This document shows, one piece after another, positions 18,022-27,328 of a stretch of DNA of 64,000 nt. Each line of letters begins with the position of its first letter. Position 1 is the first letter of the stretch. Under the pieces are notes generated by a model, which was given only the letters and a program-made list of their open reading frames with translations, was not told where the DNA came from and did no database searches. Source of the DNA: Mycobacterium sp. 4858 (GTDB taxonomy: Bacteria > Actinomycetota > Actinomycetes > Mycobacteriales > Mycobacteriaceae); NCBI RefSeq assembly GCF_900240975.1, contig NZ_LT968775.1, positions 1,240,001 to 1,304,000 on the forward strand, in the 5' to 3' direction. The translations under genes were made by a program, and so were the position numbers.

Positions 18022-18699
18022 ATGGCAGTGGAGGTGTTGGTCACCGGCGGAGACACCGAACTGGGGCGCACAGTGGGCGAACGCTTCCGCGATGACGGTC
18101 ACAAGGTGACCCTCGTGGGCGCGCGGCGCAGCGAGCTGGAGATCGCCGCCAAGGAATTGGACGTGGACGCCATCGTGTGCGACACCACCGACCCGGCGAG
18201 CCTGACCGAGGCCCGCAGCTTGTTCCCCCACCACCTCGACACCATCGTCAACGTGCCGGCGCCCTCCCGGGACGCCGGCGACCCGCGCACCTATTCCATC
18301 GCCGACACGGCGAACGCCTGGCGGCATGCCTTGGACGCGACCGTGCTCTCGGCGGTGCTGACGGTGCAGACCGTGGGCGATCACCTGCGCTCGGGCGGCT
18401 CCATCATCAGCGTGGTGCCCGAGAACGCGACGGCCGGCAGCCTCGACGCGGCGATCAAAGCGACGCTGTCGAATTGGGTCGCCGGACAGGCGACCGTCTT
18501 CGGCACCCGGGGTATCACCGTCAACGTCGTCGCCGGCGGACGCAGCGTCCAGCCGGGTTACGACGGCCTGTCCCGCACGCCCCCGTCGGTCGCCGACGAG
18601 GTCGCTCGCCTGGCGTTGTTCCTGACCACCCCGGCGGCCCGCCACATCACCGGCCAGACCCTGCACGTCAGCCACGGCGCGCTCGCGCAATTCGGCTGA
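18022..18699 (+). CDS. Degenerate SDR-family protein (Rv1856c-like)
   Basis: A 225-residue protein with a Rossmann-type N terminus (VLVTGGDTELGRTVGERF) and the SDR end ITVNVVAGGRSVQPG and LALFLTTPAARHITGQTLHV. The usual catalytic Tyr-x3-Lys is absent (the corresponding helix reads LSNWVAGQATVF), and the NNAG motif is replaced by NVPAPS. Nucleotide binding is therefore likely but dehydrogenase activity doubtful. GAGGAGG precedes the ATG. Length equals that recalled for Rv1856c. It lies 60 bases before the F420-dependent oxidoreductase gene and may be co-transcribed with it. Confidence 0.82.
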   Translation: MAVEVLVTGGDTELGRTVGERFRDDGHKVTLVGARRSELEIAAKELDVDAIVCDTTDPASLTEARSLFPHHLDTIVNVPAPSRDAGDPRTYSIADTANAWRHALDATVLSAVLTVQTVGDHLRSGGSIISVVPENATAGSLDAAIKATLSNWVAGQATVFGTRGITVNVVAGGRSVQPGYDGLSRTPPSVADEVARLALFLTTPAARHITGQTLHVSHGALAQFG

Positions 18700-18758
18700 G
18701 GGCGTAATTCGGCGGCGAGCCGTATCGTGCCGCGCGGAGCCGCACTACGGTAGACCGC

Positions 18759-19676
18759 GTGGCTATTCGACTCGGTCTGCAGATTCCCAACTTTTCCTAC
18801 GGCACCGGGGTGGAGGAGCTCTTCCCCACCGTTCTGGCCCAGGCCCGCGAGGCCGAAGCGGCCGGCTTCGACTCGGTCTTCGTGATGGACCACTTCTACC
18901 AACTGCCCATGCTGGGAGATCCGGACCAGCCGATGCTGGAGGCCTACACCGCGTTGGGCGCGCTGGCCACCGCCACCGAACGAGTTCAGTTGGGCACCTT
19001 GGTAACCGGGAACACCTACCGCAACCCGGCGCTGCTGGCGAAGACCATCACCACGCTCGATGTGGTGAGCCAGGGTCGCGCGATCCTGGGCATCGGCGCC
19101 GGGTGGTTCGAACTGGAACACGACCAACTGGGCTTCGAATTCGGCACCTTCACCGACAGGTTCAACCGGCTTGAGGAGGCGCTGCAGATCATTTTGCCGA
19201 TGATCAAGGGCGAGCGTCCGACCTTCGAGGGCAAGTGGTATCGCGTGCGCGAGGCAATGGCGAATCCCCGCTTCCGCGACCACATTCCGCTGATGATCGG
19301 CGGTAGCGGGGAGAAGAAGACGATTCCGCTGGCGGCACGCCACTTCGACCACCTCAACGTGATCGCCGGATTCGACGAGCTGCCAGGCAAGTTGGAGGTG
19401 GTGCGGCGGCGCTGCGAGGAGGTCGATCGTGACCCGGCGACGCTGGAAACCAGCACGCTGACCACGGTGCTCGTCGACGAGAACACGAGACCCGATCAGA
19501 TCCCCGCCGAGATGACGCAGCGCATGGTGGTCGGCAGCCCCGACTCGGTCGCAGACCAGCTCAAGACCAAGGTGGTGGACGCCGGCATCGACGGCCTGAT
19601 CATCAACCTGCCCTTCTACACCCCCGGCGTGATCAGCGCCGTCGGCGAAGCGCTGCGCCCGGTCGTCGGCCTGTAG
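18759..19676 (+). CDS. F420-dependent LLM-class oxidoreductase (Rv1855c-like)
   Basis: A 305-residue luciferase-like TIM-barrel protein. It opens IRLGLQIPNFSYGTG, contains VQLGTLVTGNTYRNPALLAKT and ILGIGAGWFELEHDQLGFEF, and IPLMIGGSGEKKTI, all typical of the F420-dependent branch of the luciferase-like monooxygenase family. The reaction is hydride transfer with deazaflavin F420; substrate unknown. GTG start. Placement between the SDR-like and ndh-proximal genes matches Rv1855c. Confidence 0.85.
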   Translation: MAIRLGLQIPNFSYGTGVEELFPTVLAQAREAEAAGFDSVFVMDHFYQLPMLGDPDQPMLEAYTALGALATATERVQLGTLVTGNTYRNPALLAKTITTLDVVSQGRAILGIGAGWFELEHDQLGFEFGTFTDRFNRLEEALQIILPMIKGERPTFEGKWYRVREAMANPRFRDHIPLMIGGSGEKKTIPLAARHFDHLNVIAGFDELPGKLEVVRRRCEEVDRDPATLETSTLTTVLVDENTRPDQIPAEMTQRMVVGSPDSVADQLKTKVVDAGIDGLIINLPFYTPGVISAVGEALRPVVGL

Positions 19677-19785
19677 CTCCCGCCCGCGTGGGGTCGCGGA
19701 TTGTTCGGGCGGCGGTAATACTTCCCTGTAGCAGCGTTTACCTGCGCCACAACGGCGCAGCGCGGAAGAGGGCCGGGAGCAGGCC

Positions 19786-20166
19786 ATGAAGAAACGAGCC
19801 CTGGCGGCGGTCGCGGCCGGCGTAGCATTCGCCGCGCCCCCGCTCGCGCATGCCGACAACAACTGGATCGCCATGGCGATCTCGGACTCCACCGGCCGCA
19901 TCAACATCGCCGACGGAGCGGCCAACCAGGGCGCGGCCGAGAAGGCGGTCATGGACACGTGCCGCAAGAGCATCAGCGACTGCCGCCTGCTGGCGAGCGG
20001 CGACGGCGGGTGCCTGGCGCTCGCCGTCAACGCGGCCAAATCGCGATACTTCGGTGGCTGGGGCCCGACCCGCGAAGAGGCGGAGGCCGCGGCGCTGGCG
20101 CGCGCGCCGGGCGGAACGATCCAACCGGGCCACGACCACTGCGCCGGGGAAGGCTCCAGCCAATAA
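19786..20166 (+). CDS. Secreted DUF4189 protein
   Basis: A 126-residue protein with a clear signal peptide (residues 1-23, cleavage after AHA) followed by a DUF4189 domain: WIAMAISDSTGR, AEKAVMDTC, DCRLLASGDGGCLALAVN and YFGGWGPTREEAEAAAL. Three cysteines in the domain core plus one near the C terminus suggest disulfides. Function unknown; relatives are small secreted mycobacterial proteins. It stands alone between the LLM oxidoreductase and ndh. Confidence 0.82.
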   Translation: MKKRALAAVAAGVAFAAPPLAHADNNWIAMAISDSTGRINIADGAANQGAAEKAVMDTCRKSISDCRLLASGDGGCLALAVNAAKSRYFGGWGPTREEAEAAALARAPGGTIQPGHDHCAGEGSSQ

Positions 20167-20257
20167 CGACGGCGCCGCCGCCGGGTGGACTGACGTCCCT
20201 GATAGTTACGCCACAGTGCCGGTCGCCCACCAGGCATTTCGGCTCGGAACACCGTTA

Positions 20258-20273
20258 GTGTTGCAAACAACAC
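20258..20273. promoter_or_regulatory. Inverted repeat in the ndh upstream region
   Basis: GTGTTG-CAAA-CAACAC is a perfect 6-bp dyad about 95 bases before the ndh start, in a ~200-base gap otherwise without features. It is AT-richer than its surroundings, as expected for an operator. No named regulator is implied by the sequence. Confidence 0.3.
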
Positions 20274-20368
20274 ATGCGTATCAATTAGGTTTCCGGGTAC
20301 CCGCCTGACTAGCGTTGTGGCTAACTGCAGTCGCGTGTCCAAAAGCCCCCGTCAGGAGCAGCGGAAAC

Positions 20369-21757
20369 ATGAGCCCCCCACCAGAAACCACAGCTGGAAC
20401 CGAACGTCGCCACCAGGTCGTCATCATCGGTTCGGGATTCGGTGGACTCAACGCGGCAAAGAAACTCAAGCACGCCGACGTCGACATCAAGCTGATCGCG
20501 CGCACCACCCACCACCTGTTCCAGCCGTTGCTGTATCAGGTGGCGACGGGCATCGTGTCCGAGGGCGACATCGCCCCGCCCACCCGTGTCATCCTGCGCA
20601 GGCAGCGCAACGTCCAGGTGCTGCTCGGCGACGTCACGCACATCGATCTGGCCAGGAAGTTCGTCGTCTCCGATTTGCTCGGCCACACATACGAAACCCC
20701 TTACGACAGCTTGATTATCGCCGCGGGCGCGGGACAGTCGTACTTCGGCAACGACCACTTCGCCGAGTTCGCGCCCGGGATGAAATCGATCGACGACGCG
20801 CTGGAGGTGCGCGGACGGATCCTGAGCGCGTTCGAACAGGCCGAGCGGTCCCGTGATCCGGAACGACGCGCCAAGCTGCTGACCTTCACCGTCATCGGCG
20901 CCGGCCCCACCGGCGTCGAAATGGCCGGGCAGATCGCGGAATTGGCGGCCCACACGCTGAAGGGCTCGTTCCGCGGCATCGACTCCACCAAGGCGCGAGT
21001 GATCCTGCTCGACGCCGCCCCCGCCGTGCTCCCGCCGTTCGGCGACAAGCTGGGCATGCGGGCGCGCGCCCGGTTGGAGAAGATGGGCGTGGAGATCCAG
21101 CTCGGCGCGATGGTCACCGACGTCGACCGCAACGGCATCACCGTGAAGGACGCCGACGGGACCGTCCGGCGCATCGAGTCCGCCTGCAAGGTGTGGTCCG
21201 CCGGCGTGCAGGCCAGTGGGCTCGGCCGCGACCTCGCCGAGCAGTCCTCGGTGGAGCTTGACCGGGCCGGGCGGGTCAAGGTGCTACCGGATCTGTCCGT
21301 CCCGGGGCACCCGAACGTGTTCGTCGTCGGCGACATGGCGGCCGTCGAGGGCGTTCCGGGCGTGGCCCAGGGCGCGATCCAGGGCGCCAAGTACGTCGCC
21401 AACACGCTCAAAGCCGAACTCGGCGGGGCCGATCCGGCCGAGCGTGAGCCGTTCCAGTATTTCGACAAGGGCTCCATGGCCACCGTTTCGCGGTTCTCGG
21501 CGGTGGCCAAGATCGGTCCCCTGGAGTTCAGCGGCTTCATCGCCTGGCTGATGTGGTTGGTGCTGCACCTGGTTTACCTGGTCGGATTCAAGACCAAGGT
21601 CAGCACGCTGCTGTCGTGGACGGTGACCTTCCTGAGCACCCGGCGCGGCCAGCTGACCATCACCGAACAGCAGGCATTCGCCCGCACCCGTCTCGAGCAA
21701 CTCGCGGTGCTCGCGGCGGAAGCCAAACGGCCGGCCACCGCCAAACGCGCCAGCTAG
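20369..21757 (+). CDS. ndh: Type II NADH dehydrogenase Ndh
   Basis: A 462-residue non-proton-pumping NADH:menaquinone oxidoreductase, peripheral on the inner face of the membrane. The FAD site GSGFGGLNAAKKL starts at residue 21, the NADH site VIGAGPTGVEMAGQIAELA near 175, and the second FAD contact VFVVGDMAAVEGVPGVAQGA near 320. A C-terminal amphipathic/hydrophobic segment (FIAWLMWLVLHLVYLVGF) anchors it to the membrane. The ATG after CAGGAG gives a length one residue short of the recalled Rv1854c. It converges with ureD, the two stop codons sharing the bases CTAG. Confidence 0.95.
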   Translation: MSPPPETTAGTERRHQVVIIGSGFGGLNAAKKLKHADVDIKLIARTTHHLFQPLLYQVATGIVSEGDIAPPTRVILRRQRNVQVLLGDVTHIDLARKFVVSDLLGHTYETPYDSLIIAAGAGQSYFGNDHFAEFAPGMKSIDDALEVRGRILSAFEQAERSRDPERRAKLLTFTVIGAGPTGVEMAGQIAELAAHTLKGSFRGIDSTKARVILLDAAPAVLPPFGDKLGMRARARLEKMGVEIQLGAMVTDVDRNGITVKDADGTVRRIESACKVWSAGVQASGLGRDLAEQSSVELDRAGRVKVLPDLSVPGHPNVFVVGDMAAVEGVPGVAQGAIQGAKYVANTLKAELGGADPAEREPFQYFDKGSMATVSRFSAVAKIGPLEFSGFIAWLMWLVLHLVYLVGFKTKVSTLLSWTVTFLSTRRGQLTITEQQAFARTRLEQLAVLAAEAKRPATAKRAS

Positions 21758-22404
21758 CCACCCAGCCGGTCGGCCTGCCACGTACTCAGCAGGCCGCCGC
21801 CGGCCAGCGACAGCACGGTCGCACCGGCGGCGACCGGCGTGTCCGGGAAAGCCGTTTCGGGGTAGCGCAATTCGTGGATCGACGCACGAGGCGCCGCGAT
21901 GATGTCATCGGCCGGCGATCCGGCACCCAGCTCCACGCGGTGGCGCAGCAGTGGCCGACCGTCACAGTCGGCGCGCAGGGATCCCGACCAAAAGCCGTGG
22001 CGCTCGTCGTATCTGCCGACCTGCACCCGCTCCCGAAAGCGCACCTGGGCGCCGTCGCGCAAGCAGAAGTCGGCGCCGGACACGTGGCGGGCGTCGGCGG
22101 CGACCACCGTCGGCTCCAAATCGATGTCGAGACTTCCAGTCACTGTCACGTCCCAATGGGCATGCGAGGTAGGAACATTGGCTCCGGGCAACGCCACGGT
22201 GGCGGCGGCGCTGCGGAGTCTTAGGCGGGCACCGCCTTCGACGATGACGCGGAAGTCGATGCTGTCGCCACCCAATGGCGTGGCGGCCGCCGACACGAGA
22301 TGGACGGTATCGGGCGCGGTGCAGCGGGCGGCCACGGCGCCGGCGCACTCGATGCGCGGTAGCCGGTTCGGATACGCGACCACCAGGACCCGCGACCGCA
22401 TCAC
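21754..22404 (-). CDS. ureD: Urease accessory protein UreD
   Basis: A UreD/UreH-family chaperone of 216 residues with [17 protein letters not shown], a strand-rich middle, and [16 protein letters not shown]. It binds apo-urease and, with UreF and UreG, helps load nickel. Its GTG overlaps the ureG stop (GTGA), and an ATG one codon later is the alternative start. Last gene of the operon; its stop overlaps that of convergent ndh by four bases. Confidence 0.85.
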   Translation of the reverse strand: MMRSRVLVVAYPNRLPRIECAGAVAARCTAPDTVHLVSAAATPLGGDSIDFRVIVEGGARLRLRSAAATVALPGANVPTSHAHWDVTVTGSLDIDLEPTVVAADARHVSGADFCLRDGAQVRFRERVQVGRYDERHGFWSGSLRADCDGRPLLRHRVELGAGSPADDIIAAPRASIHELRYPETAFPDTPVAAGATVLSLAGGGLLSTWQADRLGG

Positions 22405-23078
22405 ACGGTGGCCGCCTCGCGCAATTGCGCGCGGACCCAGGCCAGCACCTGCGAGGCAGCAGGGTCGTCGGTGAGGGACTGCAACACCGTCGGTCGACCG
22501 CCGCGCACCGCGTTGGCGTCGTCGGCCATCACCTGCAGGTCGGCTCCGACGAGCGGTGCCAGGTCAGTCTTGTTGACTACCAACAGGTCCGAGTAGGTCA
22601 CCCCGGGGCCGCCCTTGCGCGGCACCTTGTCGCCGCCGGCGACGTCGACGACAAAGATCTGCACGTCCACCAAACCGGAGGAGAAGGTGGCCGTCAGGTT
22701 GTCACCGCCGGACTCGACCAGGATGAGGTCCAGGTGATCGTGCGCGGCGATCAGATCGTCGATCGCGTCGAGGTTGGCGGTGATGTCGTCGCGGATCGCG
22801 GTGTGCGGGCACCCACCGGTCTGCACGGCCGCGATCCGGTTGTCCGGCAACACCGCATGCCTGCGCAGGAAGTCGGCGTCCTCGGTGGTGTAGATGTCGT
22901 TGGTCAGCACCGCCAGCGACAGCTCGTCGCGCAGCTGCCGGCACAGCGCGGCGACCAGCGCCGTCTTGCCCGAGCCGACCGGGCCGCCGACGCCGATGCG
23001 CAGCGGCTCCCCCGGTTGCCGGACCCGTCGCGGCCGCTCGACGTGTGTATGGCTGTGTGTGTGCAGATGTGTTGACAT
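22401..23078 (-). CDS. ureG: Urease accessory GTPase UreG
   Basis: A 225-residue SIMIBI GTPase that delivers nickel to urease. The N terminus is histidine-rich (HLHTHSHTH), a probable metal-binding tail. The P-loop GPVGSGKT is at 32-39. Further motifs include [28 protein letters not shown] and [15 protein letters not shown] (GTP-specificity NKTD). The ATG with GAAAGG upstream gives the family length. Separated from ureF by an unusual ~105-base gap. Confidence 0.93.
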   Translation of the reverse strand: MSTHLHTHSHTHVERPRRVRQPGEPLRIGVGGPVGSGKTALVAALCRQLRDELSLAVLTNDIYTTEDADFLRRHAVLPDNRIAAVQTGGCPHTAIRDDITANLDAIDDLIAAHDHLDLILVESGGDNLTATFSSGLVDVQIFVVDVAGGDKVPRKGGPGVTYSDLLVVNKTDLAPLVGADLQVMADDANAVRGGRPTVLQSLTDDPAASQVLAWVRAQLREAATV

Positions 23079-23101
23079 GCGGGGCCTTTCAGAACATGAC
23101 C

Positions 23102-23186
23102 GAAGACCGGACGCGCCGGCCGGCCGTGCGCGAATTTGCAGTCGCTGCCCAAGAAGGTACCTCGTGCGATCAGTCATCCGGTCTTC
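23102..23186. repeat. Inverted repeat spanning the ureF-ureG gap
   Basis: GAAGACCGG at 23102-23110 and its exact complement CCGGTCTTC at 23178-23186 bracket most of the ureF-ureG spacer; the second arm overlaps the ureF stop codon. In the urease mRNA this could form a 9-bp stem closing a loop of about 67 bases just before the ureG ribosome binding site. All other junctions in the operon overlap or are under 10 bases. Confidence 0.4.
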
Positions 23187-23820
23187 AGGACACGAAGAGC
23201 GGACGTTCCCGTTCAGCGTGGCGTTGCGCGAGCGTGTCGAGCAACGGGTCGGACAAGTCGGCCAGCCCGGCGGCCGCCTCGGTGGCGGTGCGCTCGCACA
23301 GGTCCGCCAGCCGAAACGTGCACGCGGCAACCTCGGCCGGGTCCAGAGCAAGCAGCCGCTGGGCGGCCGTCGCCGAGCCGGTCATCGTGGTGTAGGTGAT
23401 CGCCAGGGCGGTCTGCTCGGGGACCAGCCCGCTCACGGCGCCCACCCGCCCCGCCGCGACGGGCAGGTGGGGCTGGGCGCCGAGGTCGTCCCAGCGGGCG
23501 TCCGGCCAGACCCGCCGCGCCAGCCGCGCCAGCCCGCGGCCCTGGCTGCGCGATGCTTCCCGGGCGGCCGGGGCCGGCGTGCGGGCATCGGTCTCCCGGT
23601 CGGCCGCATCGGGATTCAGCTCGCCGCGGTGGACCGCCGCCGCGATCGACGCGAAGACCAGCCCGGAGGTGCGAATCCGGCGGCGCAGGAAGGCTTCCAA
23701 CGTATCCAGGTTGGTCACCAGGCCGCTGGTGACCGCCTCCTCCACGCCGCCCGAGTGCACGTGGGCGCCGGCCGGCAGTCGGGAATCGGCCAGGGCGAGC
23801 AGCGTCGCGAGTGCGGACAT
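23185..23820 (-). CDS. ureF: Urease accessory protein UreF
   Basis: A 211-residue helical UreF protein, the GTPase-activating/checkpoint partner in urease nickel insertion. Family features are [24 protein letters not shown] at the N terminus and the helical core with [19 protein letters not shown] near the end. The ATG lies six bases after the ureC stop codon. Confidence 0.9.
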   Translation of the reverse strand: MSALATLLALADSRLPAGAHVHSGGVEEAVTSGLVTNLDTLEAFLRRRIRTSGLVFASIAAAVHRGELNPDAADRETDARTPAPAAREASRSQGRGLARLARRVWPDARWDDLGAQPHLPVAAGRVGAVSGLVPEQTALAITYTTMTGSATAAQRLLALDPAEVAACTFRLADLCERTATEAAAGLADLSDPLLDTLAQRHAERERPLFVS

Positions 23821-23826
23821 GGGCCG

Positions 23827-25548
23827 TCAGAACAGGAAGTAGCGTTGCGCCATCGGCAGTTCGGCCGGCGGGTCCTCCTGCCAGACCTCGCCGTCGATCC
23901 GCACGGTGAACGTGTCCGGGTCCACTTCGATGTCGGGCAGCGCGTCGTTGAGCGGCAGGTCCGCCTTGCCGAGCCCGGTGGTGTTCCGAACGGGGGACAG
24001 CCGCCGGGTGACCGCGAGCCGCTCGGCCAGGCCGGCCTCGATCGCTTGCGGCGCAACGAAATGCACGGACGTCGTGGCCGCGGCTGCCGGGGCGGCCCCG
24101 AACATCGGGCGCGGAAGCACCGGCTGGGGCGTCGGGATCGACGCGTTGGCGTCCCCCATCGCCGCCCACGCGAGCATGCCGCCCTTGAGCACCGCGTGCG
24201 GGCGGACCCCGAAGAACGGGGGTTCCCACAGCACCAGATCCGCGAGCTTGCCCACCTCCACGGAGCCGACCTCGTGGTCGAGGCCGTGGGCGATCGCCGG
24301 GCAGATGGTGTATTTCGCGACGTAGCGTCGTGCCCGCAGATTGTCGGCCGCACCGTCGCCGGGCAGCGCGCCGCGGCGGCGCTTCATCACATGGGCGGTC
24401 TGCCAGGTGCGCAGCACCACCTCCCCGATGCGGCCCATCGCCTGTGAGTCGCTGCCGATCATCGAGATCGCGCCGATATCGTGCAGCAGGTCTTCCGCCG
24501 CCATGGTCGACGGCCGAATCCGGCTCTCGGCGAAGGCCAGGTCCTCGGGCACCTGGGGATTGAGGTGATGGCAGACCATCAGCATGTCCAGGTGCTCGTC
24601 GAGGGTGTTACGCGTATGCGGCCGAGTCGGATTGGTCGAGCTGGGCAACACATTGCGCTTGCCCGCGACGGTGATGATGTCGGGCGCGTGGCCGCCACCG
24701 GCGCCCTCGGTGTGATAGGTGTGGATCGACCGCCCCGCGATCGCGGCCAGGGTGTCTTCGACGAACCCCATCTCGTTGAGGGTATCGGTGTGCAGCGCCA
24801 CCTGGACGCCGGCGGCGTCGGCAACGGTGAGGCAGGCGTCGATCGCCGCCGGCGTGGACCCCCAGTCCTCGTGCAGCTTGAAACCCGAAGCGCCGCCGCG
24901 CAATTGCTCCCACAGCCCTTCGGCGCTGACCGTGTTCCCCTTGCCCAGCAGTGCGAAGTTCACCGGCCAGCCGTCGAGCGCCTCCAGCATCCTGGCCAGG
25001 TGCCATGCGCCCGGGGTCACGGTGGTGGCCTTGGTGCCCTCGGCCGGCCCGGTGCCGCCGCCGATGATCGTGGTGATCCCGGCGCCGAGCGCCTCGGCCA
25101 TGAGCTGCGGGCAGATCAGGTGCACGTGGCAGTCGATGGCGCCCGCGGTGACGATCCGGCCATTGCCGGCGATGACCTCGGTCGACGGCCCGACGACCAG
25201 GTCCGGGTGCACCCCCGTCATGGTGTCGGGGTTGCCCGCCTTGCCGATCGCCGAGATGCGGCCGTCACGAATCCCAATGTCGGCCTTGATGATTCCCCAG
25301 TGGTCGATGATGACCGCACCGGTGATCACCGTGTCGGGTGCGCCCTCGGCCCGGGTGGCGCGTCCCTGGCCCATCGACTCGCGCAGCACCTTGCCGCCGC
25401 CGAACACCGCCTCGTCACCGGCCAGCCCCGGTCCCCCGCTGCGGTCTTCGGTGATCTCCACCAGAAGGTCGGTGTCGGCCAGCCGGATCCGGTCACCGGC
25501 GGTGGGGCCGAAAAGCTGGGCGTAGCGTTCTCGCGACACGCTCGACAT
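23827..25548 (-). CDS. ureC: Urease alpha subunit UreC
   Basis: The 573-residue catalytic subunit, hydrolysing urea to ammonia and carbamate at a dinuclear nickel site. Nickel ligands are visible: His141 and His143 in DCHVHL, and carbamylated Lys224 in GFKLHEDWG. The mobile-flap Cys326-His327 is in MVCHHLNP. Length matches the family (about 570). It overlaps ureB by one base (TGATG). No residue essential for catalysis is missing. Confidence 0.97.
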   Translation of the reverse strand: MSSVSRERYAQLFGPTAGDRIRLADTDLLVEITEDRSGGPGLAGDEAVFGGGKVLRESMGQGRATRAEGAPDTVITGAVIIDHWGIIKADIGIRDGRISAIGKAGNPDTMTGVHPDLVVGPSTEVIAGNGRIVTAGAIDCHVHLICPQLMAEALGAGITTIIGGGTGPAEGTKATTVTPGAWHLARMLEALDGWPVNFALLGKGNTVSAEGLWEQLRGGASGFKLHEDWGSTPAAIDACLTVADAAGVQVALHTDTLNEMGFVEDTLAAIAGRSIHTYHTEGAGGGHAPDIITVAGKRNVLPSSTNPTRPHTRNTLDEHLDMLMVCHHLNPQVPEDLAFAESRIRPSTMAAEDLLHDIGAISMIGSDSQAMGRIGEVVLRTWQTAHVMKRRRGALPGDGAADNLRARRYVAKYTICPAIAHGLDHEVGSVEVGKLADLVLWEPPFFGVRPHAVLKGGMLAWAAMGDANASIPTPQPVLPRPMFGAAPAAAATTSVHFVAPQAIEAGLAERLAVTRRLSPVRNTTGLGKADLPLNDALPDIEVDPDTFTVRIDGEVWQEDPPAELPMAQRYFLF

Positions 25549-25859
25549 CAGGCGTCGAGCCGTCCGGGCGGGGTCAGGCTCAGGCCATGCACTTCGCGGC
25601 GGCCGCGCAGTGGGACCAGCCGGACCTGTTGGGCCACACCGGGTTCGAATCGCACGGCGGTTGCCGCCGGAATGTCCAGCCGGTAGCCGTGGGCGGCGGC
25701 GCGGTCGAACGAGAGCGCCGCATTGGCCTGCGGAAGGTGCACGTGGCTGCCGACCTGTACCGGCCGGTCACCGGTGTTGACGATCCGCAGCTCGATCCGC
25801 TCCGCGCCCGCGTTGATGTCGATATCGCCGCTGCCGTAGAGGATTTCGCCGGGAATCAT
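25548..25859 (-). CDS. ureB: Urease beta subunit UreB
   Basis: A 103-residue structural subunit. It begins [18 protein letters not shown], includes [18 protein letters not shown] and ends in the conserved region GLSLTPPG. Assembles with UreA and UreC in the cytoplasmic holoenzyme. Overlaps ureA by four bases (ATGA) and ureC by one. Confidence 0.95.
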   Translation of the reverse strand: MIPGEILYGSGDIDINAGAERIELRIVNTGDRPVQVGSHVHLPQANAALSFDRAAAHGYRLDIPAATAVRFEPGVAQQVRLVPLRGRREVHGLSLTPPGRLDA

Positions 25860-26158
25860 GGGATCGGGTGGTGGACGGTGACCAGTTTGGTGCCGTCGGG
25901 GAACGTCGCTTCCACCTGGACGTCGGACAGCATCTCCGGCACCCCCTCCATCACGTCGTCGCGGCTGAGCACCCCGCAGCCGCTGGCCATCAGCTCGGCG
26001 ACGGTGCGGCCGTCGCGCGCGCCTTCGAGAATGTGGTCGGTGATGATGGCAACCGCCTCCGGATGATTCAGCCGCAGGCCCCGGGCACGACGGCGACGTG
26101 CCAGTTCGGCGGCGTAGGACAACAGCAATCGCTCTTGTTCGTGCGGCGTCAGGAGCAC
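25856..26158 (-). CDS. ureA: Urease gamma subunit UreA
   Basis: A 100-residue subunit with [20 protein letters not shown] at the N terminus, [21 protein letters not shown] in the middle and [15 protein letters not shown] at the end. The GTG start (VLLTPHEQ) was chosen because family members begin at MxLTPHE; the long upstream reading frame is a shadow of the thioesterase gene. First urease gene, 64 bases after the thioesterase stop and probably in the same transcript. Confidence 0.93.
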   Translation of the reverse strand: MLLTPHEQERLLLSYAAELARRRRARGLRLNHPEAVAIITDHILEGARDGRTVAELMASGCGVLSRDDVMEGVPEMLSDVQVEATFPDGTKLVTVHHPIP

Positions 26159-26222
26159 GCTCTGGAATCCTGCCACGGCGCCCGGGGGCGTGACCGCCCG
26201 GCCACGCTCGACGCCGGTTCGC

Positions 26223-26636
26223 CTACGCCTCGAGGTTCTGCAGCCGCACCTGGCCCCGGGCGACCACCCGGTCGTCGGCGTCGGTGATGGTGACCAGCCA
26301 CAGCTGTTGGCGCCGGCCGCGGTGGATCGGTTCGGCTTTGCCGTACACCATGCCCGAGCCGATGGAACGGAGAAAGTCGGTGTTGTTGTTGACTCCCACG
26401 ACGTTGCCTCCGCCGCGGGTGGCGAGCCAGGTGTAGGCGGCCACGCTGGCCATGCTCTCGATGATCGAGCAGTAGACGCCGCCGTGCACCAGGCCCATCG
26501 GCTGCAACAACTTGGGGGTGACCTCGAGCTCGGCGCGGGCGCCGTCGGGACCGAGTTCGGTGAATCGCAGCCCGATCTCCTGGTCGAAGGGCGCGGTGAA
26601 ATCCGTCGAAATGGTCGTCTCCGGAGGCTGTGGCAC
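26223..26636 (-). CDS. PaaI-type hotdog thioesterase (Rv1847-like)
   Basis: A 137-residue single hotdog-fold protein. The hydrolase signature [19 protein letters not shown] (residues about 43-61) and [26 protein letters not shown] define the PaaI/YbgC-like acyl-CoA thioesterases. It hydrolyses an unknown (aryl)acyl-CoA. It is the first gene on the minus strand of the divergent region with blaI and may head the urease transcript, but a small-RNA gene ending in a hairpin lies just upstream. Confidence 0.85.
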   Translation of the reverse strand: MPQPPETTISTDFTAPFDQEIGLRFTELGPDGARAELEVTPKLLQPMGLVHGGVYCSIIESMASVAAYTWLATRGGGNVVGVNNNTDFLRSIGSGMVYGKAEPIHRGRRQQLWLVTITDADDRVVARGQVRLQNLEA

Positions 26637-26671
26637 GTTCTGTGTCTACACCATCGTCCCTTGAAACGGCT

Positions 26672-26764
26672 GAGCCCCGTGCCGTTGGGCACGGGGCTCG
26701 CCGATCGAGTAGACCGGGGGTCACTGCAGCCCTCAGGACTCTGCCGCGGTCGCTGTTCGCTCGA
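26672..26764 (-). ncRNA. mrsI: Candidate MrsI iron-sparing small RNA
   Basis: The segment has no coding frame. It starts just after a -10-like TATGCT and an IdeR-type iron box, and ends in a perfect 12-bp stem with four-base loop (GAGCCCCGTGCC / GGCACGGGGCTC, 26672-26699), giving about 93 nt. In M. tuberculosis the IdeR-controlled sRNA MrsI (ncRv11846) is about 100 nt, lies between Rv1846c and Rv1847 and is read toward Rv1847; position, direction, size and iron box all agree (recalled). MrsI lowers translation of non-essential iron proteins when iron is scarce. The exact 5' end is an estimate and the sequence was not aligned. Confidence 0.72.
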
Positions 26765-26774
26765 CTCGGTTAGC

Positions 26775-26793
26775 ATAGGCAAGGCTGCCCTAA
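26775..26793 (-). promoter_or_regulatory. IdeR (iron) box upstream of MrsI
   Basis: On the minus strand TTAGGGCAGCCTTGCCTAT matches the 19-bp IdeR/DtxR consensus TTAGGTTAGSCTAACCTAA at 14 positions, keeping both outer TTAGG and CCTA cores. A TATGCT -10 element overlaps its 3' end, so bound Fe-IdeR would block polymerase. It could also influence blaI on the other side. Confidence 0.7.
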
Positions 26794-26834
26794 TTTCGCA
26801 AGCTCTCGTTTGGTGGCGGGTTGAGCAGCTCCGG

Positions 26835-26851
26835 TACGACCGTCGGTAGTA
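26835..26851. promoter_or_regulatory. Candidate BlaI operator
   Basis: TACGAC-CGTCG-GTAGTA is an imperfect dyad (one mismatch) about 45 bases before the blaI start. BlaI repressors bind TAC/GTA-type dyads and autoregulate, so this is a reasonable operator candidate; the half-site spacing has not been checked against the published consensus. Confidence 0.35.
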
Positions 26852-26894
26852 AACCGGGAGTACGATGTTGTCGACGCTCAGGAGAGAACGCACT

Positions 26895-27314
26895 ATGGCG
26901 AAACTGACCCGGCTGGGGGATCTGGAGCGCGCCGTGATGGACCATCTGTGGTCCACGCCGGAACCTCAAACGGTCCGCCAGGTACACGACGCACTGTCGG
27001 CGCGACGCGACCTTGCCTACACGACGATCATGACCGTGCTGCAAAGGCTGGCCAAAAAGAATCTGGTTTCCCAGATCCGCGACGACCGCGCGCACCGGTA
27101 CGCACCCGTGCACGGCCGCGACGAACTGGTCGCCGGGCTGATGGTCGACGCGCTGTCCCAGGCAGAGGATTCCGGCGGCAGGCAGGCCGCACTGGTCCAT
27201 TTCGTCGAGCGGGTGGGCGCCGACGAGGCGGACGCGCTGCGGCGCGCGCTCGCCGAACTGGAAACCAATCACCGCAATAACGTGTCATCTGCTGGCGCGT
27301 CGACGGAGGACTGA
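26895..27314 (+). CDS. blaI: BlaI/MecI-family transcriptional repressor
   Basis: A 139-residue winged-helix repressor. [17 protein letters not shown] and [31 protein letters not shown] form the DNA-binding domain; the C-terminal helices dimerise. In M. tuberculosis BlaI (Rv1846c, 138 residues) represses blaC and its own operon and is released by beta-lactam exposure. An upstream in-frame ATG would add ten residues; the internal ATG after GGAGAG gives the known length. It precedes the M56 peptidase gene by 14 bases in an operon. Confidence 0.92.
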   Translation: MAKLTRLGDLERAVMDHLWSTPEPQTVRQVHDALSARRDLAYTTIMTVLQRLAKKNLVSQIRDDRAHRYAPVHGRDELVAGLMVDALSQAEDSGGRQAALVHFVERVGADEADALRRALAELETNHRNNVSSAGASTED

Positions 27315-27328
27315 GGGAGACTGACAGC

